A DNA stretch of 64,000 bases from positions 62,001 to 126,000 of the forward strand of contig NZ_FOXL01000003.1 in assembly GCF_900115705.1 (NCBI RefSeq), given 5' to 3'. The position numbers were made by a program, and so were the translations under genes. This DNA is from Frateuria terrea (GTDB lineage: Bacteria > Pseudomonadota > Gammaproteobacteria > Xanthomonadales > Rhodanobacteraceae). Below the pieces are notes generated by a model that was not told the origin of the DNA, did no database searches, and saw only the letters and a program-made list of their open reading frames with translations. Positions 1 through 10,017 of the stretch are shown here, one piece after another (positions within the stretch are counted from its first letter, which is position 1; each line of letters begins with the position of its first letter).

Positions 1-830
1 TGCGCGCCGACCTGGACGGTCAGCTGGAGCCACTGCAGCGCAAGGCGCAGGTCGCCGAGCGGCGCCACGTCGAGGCCATGCAGGGCCGCGAGCGGCTGGA
101 GCAGGCGCGCCGCCGCGCCGCCGAGCTGCTCGCCGGCCTGCTTGCCAAGGCGCCGCCCCGCGCCGCGCTGCGGGCGCTGCTCGAACACGCCTGGTCGGAC
201 GTGCTCGCGCTGACCCTGCTGCGCCACGGCGAGCAGAGCGAAACCTTCGCGCGCCGCCTGGTGATCACCGACCAGTTGCTGGGCCGCCTGCCGCCGGGCA
301 ACCTGGAAACCCTGCAGGCCGAGGTGGTGGCGGGCGTGCAGCAGATCGGCATGCACGGCGAGGAGGCCGACCAGATCGCGCATCGGCTGATCGGCGCAGG
401 CGCAATGCTGCAGGAAGCCGATGCGCCGGACCCGGCCAGCGGCCTGACCATGCGCCTGAAGCAGCGCCGCGGGCTGGACGAACCGGGCGCACCGTCGCCA
501 GCCGCACCGGTGGTGCCTTCCGCCGAGGCCTTGCGACTGCACCAGCGCCTGAGCCAGCACGCGGGAGCCTGGTTCGAGTTCGCCGAGGCCGGCGGCGGCC
601 GGGTCCGCCGCAAGCTGGCCTGGTACTCGCCCCGCGGTGCGCGCGGCCTGTTCGTGACGCGCCAGGGCCAGCGCGCCGAGGAGATGACCCTGGCGGAACT
701 GGCCGAGGCCATCGGCGCAGGTAAAGTCCGCGAGCTGCCGGCCGTTAACGAGAGTGACCTGGACCGTGCCGTGCGCTCGCTGGCCGACAGCCTGCGCCAG
801 GCCAACCCGATGCCCGGAGCCCGTTCGTGA
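1..830 (+). CDS. DUF1631 family protein, C-terminal part (5' end outside window)
   Basis: The reading frame is already open at base 3, so this is the last ~275 codons of a longer gene. I recognise the C-terminal part of DUF1631, a family often misannotated as thymidine phosphorylase. Helical segments (RRAAELLAGLLAK, LEHAWSDVLALTLLRHG) are followed near the end by a small beta-rich stretch (KLAWYSPRGARGLFV), which resembles a PilZ-like barrel. The next gene is a PilZ protein that starts inside this gene's stop codon (GTGA), so the two are probably co-translated. That suggests a link to cyclic-di-GMP, but this is inference. No enzymatic motif is visible. Confidence 0.7.
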   Translation, partial: RADLDGQLEPLQRKAQVAERRHVEAMQGRERLEQARRRAAELLAGLLAKAPPRAALRALLEHAWSDVLALTLLRHGEQSETFARRLVITDQLLGRLPPGNLETLQAEVVAGVQQIGMHGEEADQIAHRLIGAGAMLQEADAPDPASGLTMRLKQRRGLDEPGAPSPAAPVVPSAEALRLHQRLSQHAGAWFEFAEAGGGRVRRKLAWYSPRGARGLFVTRQGQRAEEMTLAELAEAIGAGKVRELPAVNESDLDRAVRSLADSLRQANPMPGARS

Positions 831-1174
831 CGCCCAATCCGCAGGAAAGCCGCCGCGCTCACCGCAAGCCGGTCAACATCGCCGCCGAAGTGGTGGACGC
901 GATCAGTGGCCGGCGCATGGGCCAGCTGGGCAACCTCTCGGCCAGCGGGATGCTGTTGATCGGCAGCGAGGCGCCGCGCAACGAGGCGATCTACCAGCTG
1001 CGCCTGCCGCTGCCCGGGCTGGGGGAGGCACCGCCGACGATTGAGGTCGGCGTGCAGGAGCAGTGGCACGAGGAAGCCGCCATGCCCGGCCAGTTCTGGG
1101 CCGGCTACCGGATCATCGCCATCGGCGAGGACGAGGCCGCACAACTCCAACGCTGGCTGGAAATGCCTGGCTGA
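827..1174 (+). CDS. PilZ domain protein
   Basis: A 115-residue single-domain protein. The N-terminal RRAHRKPV resembles the RxxxR arginine motif of PilZ domains that grips cyclic-di-GMP, and GQLGNLSASGMLL matches the D/NxSxxG motif (NLSASG), so both ligand motifs look intact. It probably acts as a cytosolic c-di-GMP receptor or adaptor. The start is GTG at 827, overlapping the upstream TGA by 3 nt, which implies translational coupling to the DUF1631 gene. The output partner is unknown; the upstream gene is the obvious candidate. Confidence 0.8.
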   Translation: MTPNPQESRRAHRKPVNIAAEVVDAISGRRMGQLGNLSASGMLLIGSEAPRNEAIYQLRLPLPGLGEAPPTIEVGVQEQWHEEAAMPGQFWAGYRIIAIGEDEAAQLQRWLEMPG

Positions 1175-1279
1175 CCTGCCGAGTCCAGGCTTGCGGCTGG
1201 CCCTCGGCCCGCTGCCGCGCGATCATGGTCGACTCCCCGAAGGCAAGCCCCCGCGCCTGCCACCGATGAAGGACGCCAC

Positions 1280-2602
<1,323 letters not shown>

Positions 2603-2610
2603 CCGGTCCG

Positions 2611-2635
2611 CTCCCCCGGCGCGCTGCCGGGGGAG
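2611..2635. terminator. Hairpin between convergent pepQ and cioB
   Basis: A perfect 10-bp G+C stem (CTCCCCCGGC / GCCGGGGGAG) with a 5-nt loop sits in the 36-nt gap between two convergent genes. There is no T-tract, so it is a termination or mRNA-end structure only by position. Confidence 0.5.
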
Positions 2636-2638
2636 GCC

Positions 2639-3649
2639 TCAGTGGTAGCCCTCGCCGGCCAGCACCTTACCGCGGAACACCCGGTACGAATACACGGTGT
2701 AGGCCAGCACCGCCGGGATCAGGAAGGCCGCCCCGACCAGCACGAAGCCCTGCGAGGACGGCGGCGAGGCGGCGTCCCAGATGGTCATGCTCGGCGGCAC
2801 GATGTTCGGCCACATGCCCACTACCAGGCCGATGAAGCCCAGCGCGAAGAAGCACAGCGCCAGCACGAACGGCTGCACCTCGCGGTTAGCCAGCACCGCC
2901 CGCCACAGCAGGATGGCATTGAGCGCGGTCAGGATCGGCACCGGCGACAGCCACAGGATGTGCGCGCCGGTGAACCAGCGTTCCATCAGCTGCGAGTCCA
3001 GGAACGGCAGCCAGGCGCTGACCATCAGCATGAAGCCGATCACCGCCAGCATCAGCGGCCGGGTCAGGTCGAAGGCGATCCGCTGCAGTCGCCCCTCCGT
3101 CTTCAGGATCAGCCACGTCGCGCCAAGCAACGCATAGCCGAAAACCACCGCCACCGCGGTCATCACCGCGAACGGGCTGAACCAGCCAAATGCACCCTGC
3201 ACGTACTTGCCGCCGGTCAGCGGCATACCCTCGACCAGCGCGCCCAGGATCAAACCCTGCGCGAAGGCGGTGAGCACCGAGCCCACGCTGAAGGCCACGC
3301 CCCACAGCCAGCGCGAGGTGTGCGCCTTGAAGCGGAACTCGAACGCCACGCCGCGGAAGATCAATGCGATCAGCATCACCAGGATCGGCAGGTACAGCGC
3401 CGATAGGACTGCCGCATAGGCCTTGGGGAAGGTCGCCAGCAGGCCCGCGCCGCCGAGCACCAGCCAGGTCTCGTTGCCGTCCCAGATCGGCGCGGCGGTG
3501 TTCATCATGTGGTCGCGCTGGTGCTCGTCGTCGGCGAACGGCAGCAGGATGCCCAACCCGAGTACGAAGCCATCCAGCAGCACGTACATGATCACCGCGA
3601 AGCCGATGATGAAGAACCACACCACCGGAAGGATGGTCGCCCAGTCCAT
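2639..3649 (-). CDS. cioB: Cyanide-insensitive (bd-type) ubiquinol oxidase subunit II
   Basis: A 336-residue polytopic membrane protein with the N-terminal YVLLDGFVLGLGIL motif typical of CydB/CioB. It pairs with subunit I to reduce O2 to water with electrons from ubiquinol. NETWLVLGG (about residues 59-67) is also family-typical. It begins 2 nt after the cioA stop, so the two form one operon. No cydX/cbdX-like small ORF is visible in the 36 nt after it, and no cydDC lies nearby, as is common for CIO-type loci. Confidence 0.92.
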   Translation of the reverse strand: MDWATILPVVWFFIIGFAVIMYVLLDGFVLGLGILLPFADDEHQRDHMMNTAAPIWDGNETWLVLGGAGLLATFPKAYAAVLSALYLPILVMLIALIFRGVAFEFRFKAHTSRWLWGVAFSVGSVLTAFAQGLILGALVEGMPLTGGKYVQGAFGWFSPFAVMTAVAVVFGYALLGATWLILKTEGRLQRIAFDLTRPLMLAVIGFMLMVSAWLPFLDSQLMERWFTGAHILWLSPVPILTALNAILLWRAVLANREVQPFVLALCFFALGFIGLVVGMWPNIVPPSMTIWDAASPPSSQGFVLVGAAFLIPAVLAYTVYSYRVFRGKVLAGEGYH

Positions 3650-3651
3650 CG

Positions 3652-5055
3652 TCAGTCTCCCATCGGGTCGTCGGGTGCCGACAGCGGACGCGCCGGCGTG
3701 CGGTGGTGGCTGCCATGCACCGGCGTGGCCGGTTGCCCGCGCTGCGGCGCCGGTACCGGGCCGTCGCGAAACAGCTTGAGCAGGTACCAGATGCCGGCGC
3801 CGAAGATGCCGATGTAGACCACCACGAACGTGATCAGCGAGGCGAGCACGCTACCCACTGGCAGCTTCGTCGCCGCCTGCGTGGTGCGCATCAGCCCCTG
3901 CACCACCCATGGCTGGCGGCCCACCTCGGCCACCCACCAGCCGGTCAGCAGCGCGATGAAGCCGGACGGGATCAGCGCCACCCAGGCCTTCAGGTACCAG
4001 CGCCCCGAGAACAGCGTGCCGCGCTTCCATCGCCACAGGCCCACCAGGGCCAGCGCCAGCATCAGCAGGCCGAGGCCGACCATGACGCGGAAGGAGAAGA
4101 ACGGGATCTTCACCGGCGGTCGCTCGTCGCGCGGGAAGTCTTTCAGTCCCCTGACCTGGCCGTTCCAGGAATGGGTCAGGATCAGGCTGCCCAGGTGCGG
4201 CACCTCCACCGCGTAGCGGTTGGCCTCCGCCTCCTCGTCGGGCCACGCGAACAACGCCAGCGGCACGCTGCTTTCGGTGGTCCAGCGTGCCTCGATCGCA
4301 GCCAGCTTGGCCGGCTGGTATTCGCGCACCTTCAGCCCCGCCATGTCGCCAATCACGATCTGGACCGGGATCACGATGGCCAGGAATGCCAGTGCCAGCT
4401 TGAGCATTGTCCCGGCACGGTCGACGAATCGCCGCTCGAGCAAATAGACGGCCGACACGCCGCCGACCACCATCGCGGTGGAAATGAACGCGGCCAGCAC
4501 CATGTGCGGCAGGCGCACCAGGAACGACGGGTTGAAGATGACCTGCCACCAGTCCGCCGGGTAGAACACGCCGTCGCGGATGGTGTAGCCCGCGGGCGTC
4601 TGCATCCAGCTGTTGGCCGACATGATCCAGAATGACGAGAGCAGCGTGCCCAGCGAAACCATGCAGGTGGCCAGGAAATGCATGCCGTCGCTGACTTTTT
4701 TCCAGCCAAACAGCATCACGCCCAGGAACGTGGCCTCGAGGAAGAACGCGGTCAGCACCTCGTAGTTGAGCAGCGGCCCGACCACGTTGCCGGCGACGAT
4801 CGAGAAGCCGGCCCAGTTGGTACCGAACTGGAAGCTCATCACGATGCCCGACACCACGCCCATGCCGAAGGCGACAGCGAAGATCTTCAGCCAGAAGAAA
4901 TACAGGTCGCGCCACAGGTCGGTGCGCTTGACCAGCCACACGCCCTCGATGAATGCCAGCCACGCCGCCGTGCCGATGGTGAAGGCGGGGAACAGGATGT
5001 GGAAGGACATCACCCACGCGAACTGCAGGCGCGAGAGGAACTCGGCAGTCGGCAT
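3652..5055 (-). CDS. cioA: Cyanide-insensitive (bd-type) ubiquinol oxidase subunit I
   Basis: A 467-residue membrane protein, the haem- and quinol-binding subunit of a bd-type oxidase. H19 in the first helix (SFHILFPAFTIG), the LNYEVLTAFFLEATFLG helix with its two conserved glutamates, and the methionine in FFSFRVMVGLG are the expected haem ligands and proton-path residues. The quinol-binding Q-loop is short (467 aa against about 522 in E. coli CydA), which marks the CioA subclass. The GWWVAEVGRQPW signature is intact. It is first in the operon; the 346-nt upstream region holds palindromic repeats and must also contain the promoter. Confidence 0.93.
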   Translation of the reverse strand: MPTAEFLSRLQFAWVMSFHILFPAFTIGTAAWLAFIEGVWLVKRTDLWRDLYFFWLKIFAVAFGMGVVSGIVMSFQFGTNWAGFSIVAGNVVGPLLNYEVLTAFFLEATFLGVMLFGWKKVSDGMHFLATCMVSLGTLLSSFWIMSANSWMQTPAGYTIRDGVFYPADWWQVIFNPSFLVRLPHMVLAAFISTAMVVGGVSAVYLLERRFVDRAGTMLKLALAFLAIVIPVQIVIGDMAGLKVREYQPAKLAAIEARWTTESSVPLALFAWPDEEAEANRYAVEVPHLGSLILTHSWNGQVRGLKDFPRDERPPVKIPFFSFRVMVGLGLLMLALALVGLWRWKRGTLFSGRWYLKAWVALIPSGFIALLTGWWVAEVGRQPWVVQGLMRTTQAATKLPVGSVLASLITFVVVYIGIFGAGIWYLLKLFRDGPVPAPQRGQPATPVHGSHHRTPARPLSAPDDPMGD

Positions 5056-5402
5056 GCTTCACTCCCGATGGAAGGGCGTCGGCGACTATAGGCGCCCGGG
5101 GCGTGACGGCCGCGGCATCGCGACAGGCCGCCGCGCGGCAAGGCGTCGCAGGCAGCCAGCACGGATTCGCTCGATAGCGGGCGCAGGAACGGGTTGAGGC
5201 TCGATCCCCTTCCCTCGGGAGAGGGGTTGCGGAGCGTTTCGGGCCCGCCGGCGCTCAGCCCCGCCCGTACCTTCACCCGCCAGTCGGCAGCCCCTTCCGA
5301 AGCAGAAGGATTCGGCCATGAAGCTCGAGCAAACGCTTCGCCTTCGCCCTGCGGGCTACGCTCGGCGCGCACGGGTTTTGCTGGAGGAGGGCTGCACCAG
5401 GC
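5056..5402. repeat. Intergenic region with degenerate palindromic repeats
   Basis: No gene is supported in this gap between the cioA start and the pepP end. About 5205-5310 is a diverged copy of the CCCTCTCCC...GGGAGAGG element that occurs better preserved at 27497-27604 and 42094-42204. About 5325-5385 resembles one arm of the second palindrome found at 27378-27470 (CTTCGCCTTCG...GCGCGCACGGGTT). The cioA promoter must lie in the part near 5056-5200, but I could not assign it. Confidence 0.5.
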
Positions 5403-6713
5403 TCAGCGCCTGCTCAGCACCCGCAGCAACTCCTGCGGCTCTTTCGGCACCGCTGCGGTAAGCACCGTGTTGCCGTCCGCGCCGACCGCCACGTCGTCCT
5501 CGATGCGGATGCCGATGCCGCGCCAGCGCTCGGCGACGCCACGCACGTCGGGCGGTACGTAGATACCCGGTTCGACGGTCACCACCATGCCCGGCTCGAG
5601 CAGGCGCGCCTGGCCGTCGACCCGGTAGTCGCCCACGTCATGCACGTCCAGGCCGAGCCAGTGCCCGGTCTTGGAAGGAAAGAAGGCCTTGTACGCACCG
5701 CTTTCGATGGCCGCGTCGGCATGGCCCTTGAGTATCCCGAGCGCACACAGTCCCTCGGCGATCACCCGCACCGCCGCGTGGTGCGCGGCGTCGAACGGGC
5801 AGCCGGGCTGTACCTCGTCGATCGCCGCCTGCTGGGCGGCCAGCACCACCTCGTACAGCGCGCACTGCTCGCGCGTCCAGCGACCGTTGACCGGGAAGGT
5901 GCGGGTGATGTCGGAGGCGTAGCAGTCCACCTCGGCACCGGCGTCGATCAGGAGCAGGTCGCCGTCCTTGAGCGGCGCGCGGTTGGCCAGGTAGTGCATC
6001 GTGCAGGCGTTGACGCCACCGGCGACGATCGGCGGAAACGCCGGCACCGCGCCGCGGCTTCGCATCACCCGCAGCAGCTCTGCTTCGACCTCGTACTCCA
6101 GGCGGCCGGGCGAAGCCGCGGCCATCGCGGCGAGGTGCGCTTCGGCCGCGATGGAGGCCGCGTCGCGCATCAACTTGAGCTCGCCGCGCGACTTGTACAA
6201 CCGCAGGTCGTGCAGCAGGTGGCCCAGCGCCACGAATTCCTTCGGCACGACGCCGCCACCACGCAGCTGGCGCAGGCGGCGCATCCAGCCGAGCAGGCGC
6301 GCGTCGAAGTCCGGTTCGCGGCCGAAATGGCAGTAGACCCGCGCGCGACCCTCGATCATCCCGGGCAGGATGTCGTCGATGTCCTCGATCGGAAAGGCGT
6401 CATCCACGCCATGGACGCGGACCGCGCGTTCGGTGCCGGCCACCTCGCCATGCCAGCGCTCGTGCGCCGGATCACGCTCGCGGCAGAACAGCACCGCCTC
6501 ACCGTGCGCGCGCCCGGGCAGCAGCGCCAGCACCGCGTCGGCTTCGGGAAAGCCGGTGAGGTAGTGGAAGTCCGAATCCTGCCGGTACGGCCAGGCGGCA
6601 TCGGCATTGCGCATGCGCTCGGGCGCGGCGGCGACCAGCAACGCCGCGTCGCCGCCGGCCATGCGCATCAGCTGGCGCCGGCGGCGCGCGAACTCGGCCG
6701 TTCCGATGCTCAA
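5403..6713 (-). CDS. pepP: Xaa-Pro aminopeptidase PepP
   Basis: An M24 metallopeptidase that removes N-terminal residues preceding proline. The family motif YRQDSDFHYLTGF is present, as are the metal ligands in IDAGAEVDCYASDITRTF, TGHWLGLDVHDVG, TVEPGIYV and GIRIEDDV. I place the start at TTG 6713, which overlaps the upstream TGA (TTGA) and gives 436 aa, near the E. coli length (441). A GTG at 6752 would add 13 residues that do not align with the family. Neither start has a clear ribosome site. It is co-transcribed with the UPF0149 gene; the ubiH often found next in gammaproteobacteria is absent here. Confidence 0.92.
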   Translation of the reverse strand: MSIGTAEFARRRRQLMRMAGGDAALLVAAAPERMRNADAAWPYRQDSDFHYLTGFPEADAVLALLPGRAHGEAVLFCRERDPAHERWHGEVAGTERAVRVHGVDDAFPIEDIDDILPGMIEGRARVYCHFGREPDFDARLLGWMRRLRQLRGGGVVPKEFVALGHLLHDLRLYKSRGELKLMRDAASIAAEAHLAAMAAASPGRLEYEVEAELLRVMRSRGAVPAFPPIVAGGVNACTMHYLANRAPLKDGDLLLIDAGAEVDCYASDITRTFPVNGRWTREQCALYEVVLAAQQAAIDEVQPGCPFDAAHHAAVRVIAEGLCALGILKGHADAAIESGAYKAFFPSKTGHWLGLDVHDVGDYRVDGQARLLEPGMVVTVEPGIYVPPDVRGVAERWRGIGIRIEDDVAVGADGNTVLTAAVPKEPQELLRVLSRR

Positions 6714-7276
6714 TGCAGCGTATCGCCGGCCGGCCGTTGGGCGGTGTGGCACTCGGCGAACAGCAACATGGCGCCCATGCGCACGAATTCGTGCACTTCG
6801 ATCAGCGCGTCCTCGTCCTCGCTTTCGTCGCCGAAATCAAAAGCCGAACCGGCGATGGTGGTCAGGTCGCGCAGGATCTCCTGCGCCTCGTCCGAAAGCT
6901 GCGCGTGCGCGCCGACGCCGGCCAGGCCGAAGCCGCCGAGGAAGCCACGACACCACTCCACCAGCGCATCGACGCGCTCGGCCAGAGGGCGGTCGTCGGC
7001 CGGCAGCAGTGGCTCGAAGCCCAGTTCGGGATCGGCCAGCTCGCCACGGGATTGCGTCGCCAGCCGTTCGAGCAGGGCCTGGTCGTGGGGGGCCGGCACC
7101 AACGCCTCGCCTCCCTCGAACTCCAGCGCCGCCAGCAGCGGCTGCTTGTCCAGCGAACCGCCACCGGCCAGGTAGCCGCACAGCGAACCGTGCAGTTCGC
7201 TGGCGTCGGCGCCAATGCGCAGGCGCACGAGGGCGGCGTCCAGCTCGTCGTAACCGAGGAAGTCGGTGGCGCTCAT
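6710..7276 (-). CDS. UPF0149 family protein (YgfB/YecA type)
   Basis: A 188-residue protein matching the YgfB family: SLCGYLAGGG near residue 30, VEWCRGFLGGFGLAG near 105-120, and an acidic tail (DFGDESEDEDALIEVHEFVRM). It is a helical cytosolic protein. YgfB homologues have been tied to regulation of amidase expression in Pseudomonas, but the biochemical role is not settled. Coupling to pepP through overlapping stop and start codons is the usual gammaproteobacterial arrangement. Confidence 0.85.
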   Translation of the reverse strand: MSATDFLGYDELDAALVRLRIGADASELHGSLCGYLAGGGSLDKQPLLAALEFEGGEALVPAPHDQALLERLATQSRGELADPELGFEPLLPADDRPLAERVDALVEWCRGFLGGFGLAGVGAHAQLSDEAQEILRDLTTIAGSAFDFGDESEDEDALIEVHEFVRMGAMLLFAECHTAQRPAGDTLH

Positions 7277-7390
7277 GGGAATGCTCCGGGATAGCGGCCA
7301 CCAAGTCTAATCGCCGACGCCCACGCGTGGCGCCTGGGACAGCGCAATGCCGCACCCTTTTCCCGCGACAGGCTTGCTATATTTCACGCC

Positions 7391-7615
7391 ATGAGCACGC
7401 CCGATCCCGTCCAGCAGGAATTGGCCACCCTGAACCAGCAGTTGGACCGGCTGCTGGAGCTCGTCCGTCGGCTGCAGGAGGAAAACCGCAGCCTGCGGCA
7501 CAGCCAGGAACAGCTGGCCAACGAACGGGCGGGCCTGATGGCGCGCAACGACCAGGCGCGCACCCGGGTCGAGGCGATGATCCAACGGTTGAAAGCCCTC
7601 GAGAACAACGGCTGA
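7391..7615 (+). CDS. Small coiled-coil protein, TIGR02449/ZapB-like
   Basis: A 74-residue, almost entirely heptad-patterned coiled coil (LATLNQQLDRLLELVRRL, QEENRSLRHSQEQLA). It matches the TIGR02449 family, encoded directly before zapA in many gammaproteobacteria, and resembles ZapB in size and pattern. It probably has a role at the divisome with ZapA. Its stop overlaps the zapA start (TGATG). Confidence 0.8.
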   Translation: MSTPDPVQQELATLNQQLDRLLELVRRLQEENRSLRHSQEQLANERAGLMARNDQARTRVEAMIQRLKALENNG

Positions 7616-7932
7616 TGAGCAGCACGCCCTCTCCCGCCCCCGAGCCGGTCGCGCTGCGCCTGCTCGACCGCGAATTCCTGATCGCCTGCTCGCCGGACGA
7701 GCGCGAGGGCCTGCTTGCCGCGGCCACCTTTCTCGACCAGAAGATGCGCGAGCTGCGCGCCAACGCCAGGACCCCGGGTTTCGACCGCCTGGCGGTGTTG
7801 GCGGCGATCAGCATCACCCACGAATACCTCGCCCTGCGCAAGCAGCACGACGGGGCTGATCGCAGCGTGACTGATGGCCTCGCCGCCCTGCGCCGCAAGC
7901 TTGAAGCGGCGCTCGACGCGCAAGTAAGATAG
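7615..7932 (+). CDS. zapA: Cell division protein ZapA
   Basis: A 105-residue protein with the ZapA pattern: a short N-terminal strand region (VALRLLDREFLIACSPDEREGL), then FLDQKMRELRAN and a C-terminal coiled coil (EYLALRKQ...AALRRKLEAAL). ZapA cross-links FtsZ protofilaments at the Z ring. The ATG at 7615 shares one base with the previous stop (TGATG), so translation is probably coupled. The gene order zapA, 6S RNA, cyclo-ligase is the classic gammaproteobacterial one. Confidence 0.9.
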   Translation: MSSTPSPAPEPVALRLLDREFLIACSPDEREGLLAAATFLDQKMRELRANARTPGFDRLAVLAAISITHEYLALRKQHDGADRSVTDGLAALRRKLEAALDAQVR

Positions 7933-7937
7933 ACCCC

Positions 7938-8126
7938 GGCGTTTTCTGCGGTGTGCGCCAGCACACTCTTACATTTGCCTTGTTCCTACATACGACCCCG
8001 GGTCGGTTTCACATGGTTGTTGTGCATGTCCGCCGCGTGCGGAAAGCCTTTTAGGCCATGTAGCCCTCCCACCTGATCCAAAGGGATCAAGGTCGTTCGG
8101 TGGGCAGCGGCATCGCGGTTGACGCC
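7938..8126 (+). ncRNA. ssrS: 6S RNA (SsrS)
   Basis: It lies directly after zapA and before the ygfA/fau homologue, the canonical location. The 3' part (CACCTGATCCAAAGGGATC, then AAGGTCGTTCGGTGGGCAG) closely resembles the corresponding part of E. coli 6S RNA around its ACCTTGAACCAAGGGTTCAAGG hairpin. A closing helix forms between GGCGTT at 7938 and GACGCC at 8121-8126, giving about 189 nt against 184 in E. coli. 6S RNA binds sigma70-RNA polymerase and represses housekeeping transcription in stationary phase. The exact ends are inferred from pairing. Confidence 0.85.
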
Positions 8127-8204
8127 ACCTCTTCCCCGCCCCGGCCGACGTTGATGCAACGCCGGCCGGGAGCGCGAGCGGCGCGTCGCGCCGTCCACCA
8201 GGAG

Positions 8205-8819
8205 ATGCGCATCGTGGACGCCACCGACCAACGCCGCGAACTGCGCCAGCACCTGTCCGCCCAGCGGCGCGCACTCACGCCGGCCCAGCGCATCACCGCC
8301 GCCCAGGGCCTGCGGCACAGCCTCGAACAGCTGCCCGAGTACCACACCGACGCGCGCGTGGCCGGTTACTGGGCATGCGACGGCGAACTGCCCCTCAACC
8401 TGGTGATCCCGCCGCTGGCCGCGCGTGGGCAACGCTTCCTGCTGCCCGTGCTGGACGATAGCCGTCAATTGCGTTTCGCACCCTGGGCCGCCGGTGAAGA
8501 GGTGCAGCCGAACCGTTATGGGATTCCGGAGCCGGTAGCGCCGCGCGAGTGGTTCGCGCCGTTCCAGCTCGACCTGGTGCTGGTGCCGTTGCTGGGCTTC
8601 GATCGCCATGGCCATCGGCTGGGCTACGGCGGCGGCTGGTACGACCGCAGCTTCGCCTTCCTCAAAGACCAGGCGCGTCCTACCGAACCCTTGCTGGTGG
8701 GGATCGCCTACGGCTTCCAGGAACTGCCGGTGATCAAGCCTGAACGCTGGGACGTACCGCTCGATTACGTCGCAACCGACCGCGAGCTGATCGACTGCCA
8801 CCCGGAATCCAACCGATGA
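8205..8819 (+). CDS. ygfA: 5-formyltetrahydrofolate cyclo-ligase
   Basis: A protein of about 204 residues converting 5-formyl-THF to 5,10-methenyl-THF with ATP. The hallmark LGYGGGWYDR and the LVPLLGFDRHGHRLG segment are present. The start could be ATG 8205, but the AGGAG at 8200-8204 is only 1 nt from it and 9 nt from the in-frame GTG at 8214 (MDATDQRREL), so GTG 8214 is a serious alternative. The longer frame from 8100 runs into the 6S RNA and is unlikely. The gene is probably transcribed with the 6S RNA. Confidence 0.9.
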   Translation: MRIVDATDQRRELRQHLSAQRRALTPAQRITAAQGLRHSLEQLPEYHTDARVAGYWACDGELPLNLVIPPLAARGQRFLLPVLDDSRQLRFAPWAAGEEVQPNRYGIPEPVAPREWFAPFQLDLVLVPLLGFDRHGHRLGYGGGWYDRSFAFLKDQARPTEPLLVGIAYGFQELPVIKPERWDVPLDYVATDRELIDCHPESNR

Positions 8820-9283
8820 GCGAGCGCCCCTACACCCACTGGCTGATGAAGTCCGAGCCGGACACGTTCTCCATCGACGACCTGAAGCAGCGCAAGCACG
8901 AGCCGTGGGACGGCGTGCGCAATTACCAGGCGCGCAACTTCATGCGCGACGGCATGCGCAAGGGCGACAAGGTGTTCTTCTACCATTCCAACTGCGCCGA
9001 GCCGGGCATCGCCGGTATCGCGCAGGTGGCCAGCGAGGCTTATCCGGACCCCAGCCAGTTCGATCCGGAGAGCAAATATTTCGACCCGGCCAGTTCGCGC
9101 GACAACCCGCGCTGGATGCTGGTCGAGGTCAAGTACGTACGCAAGCTCAGGCGCGTCATCACGCTCGACGAGCTCAAGGGCCAGCCGGCGCTGGCCGAGA
9201 TGGCATTGGTGCGCAAGGGCAATCGGCTGTCCGTGATGCCGGTCGGCGCGCAGGACTGGGAGTTCATCCTCGCGCTCGAATAG
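8816..9283 (+). CDS. EVE domain protein (thymocyte nuclear protein 1-like)
   Basis: A 155-residue single EVE (PUA-like) domain: HWLMKSEPDTFSIDDL at the N-terminus, WDGVRNYQARNFMR, then KGDKVFFYHSNC. EVE domains bind modified bases in DNA or RNA. The bacterial stand-alone form has no firmly known role. It overlaps the cyclo-ligase stop by 4 nt (ATGA), so the two are coupled. Confidence 0.88.
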   Translation: MSERPYTHWLMKSEPDTFSIDDLKQRKHEPWDGVRNYQARNFMRDGMRKGDKVFFYHSNCAEPGIAGIAQVASEAYPDPSQFDPESKYFDPASSRDNPRWMLVEVKYVRKLRRVITLDELKGQPALAEMALVRKGNRLSVMPVGAQDWEFILALE

Positions 9284-9337
9284 CTATCCGACGCCTGCCC
9301 AAGGCAGACGTGCACACATCGTCCAAGGAAACCTTCC

Positions 9338-9976
9338 ATGACCAGCAATGAAAAGCGTCTCGCCGGCGAGGCCGCCGTCCGCTATGTCGAGGATGGCGCC
9401 ATCGTCGGCGTCGGCACGGGCTCGACCGTGGCCTTTTTCATCGCGGCGCTGGCCGGCATCAAGCACCGCATCCACGGTGCCGTCTCCAGCTCCGAGCAGT
9501 CGACGGCGTTGCTCAGGCAGCATGGCATCGACGTGCTCGACCTCAACGCGACAGGGCCATTGTCGTTATACGTCGACGGCGCCGACGAATGCGACCCGCA
9601 CAAGCGCCTGATCAAGGGCGGTGGTGCCGCGCTGACCCGCGAGAAAATCATCGCCGAGGCCAGCACGCGGTTCGTGTGCATCATCGATTCGGCCAAGCGC
9701 GTAGACCTGCTCGGCCGTTTTCCCCTGCCGATCGAGGTGATCCCGATGGCGCGCAGCCTGGTCGGCCGCGAGATCGTCAAGCGCGGCGGTCACCCGGTGT
9801 GGCGGGACGGCGTGGTCACCGACAACGGCAATTGGGTGATCGACGTGCACGGCTGGCAGATCACCGACCCGGTCACGCTCGAGTCCGAACTCAACCAGAT
9901 CCCGGGCGTGGTCACCGTCGGCTTGTTCGCCCGACGGCCGGCCGACATCGTGCTGGTCGGCGACAAGGAGATGTAA
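9338..9976 (+). CDS. rpiA: Ribose-5-phosphate isomerase A
   Basis: A 212-residue enzyme interconverting ribose-5-phosphate and ribulose-5-phosphate in the pentose phosphate pathway. [11 protein letters not shown] forms the phosphate loop, DGADE carries catalytic acids and [14 protein letters not shown] the conserved lysine segment. The length matches E. coli RpiA (219 aa). An AAGGAAAC Shine-Dalgarno precedes the ATG. Confidence 0.95.
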   Translation: MTSNEKRLAGEAAVRYVEDGAIVGVGTGSTVAFFIAALAGIKHRIHGAVSSSEQSTALLRQHGIDVLDLNATGPLSLYVDGADECDPHKRLIKGGGAALTREKIIAEASTRFVCIIDSAKRVDLLGRFPLPIEVIPMARSLVGREIVKRGGHPVWRDGVVTDNGNWVIDVHGWQITDPVTLESELNQIPGVVTVGLFARRPADIVLVGDKEM

Positions 9977-9981
9977 CTGCG

Positions 9982-10011
9982 TGGACGTCCTCCCCGCAGG
10001 GAGGACGTCCA
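9982..10011. terminator. Hairpin between convergent rpiA and CLC gene
   Basis: A perfect 13-bp inverted repeat (TGGACGTCCTCCC / GGGAGGACGTCCA) with a CGCA loop fills the 41-nt gap between convergent genes. It has no T-tract. It probably ends transcripts from both sides. Confidence 0.6.
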
Positions 10012-10017
10012 GCGCCG

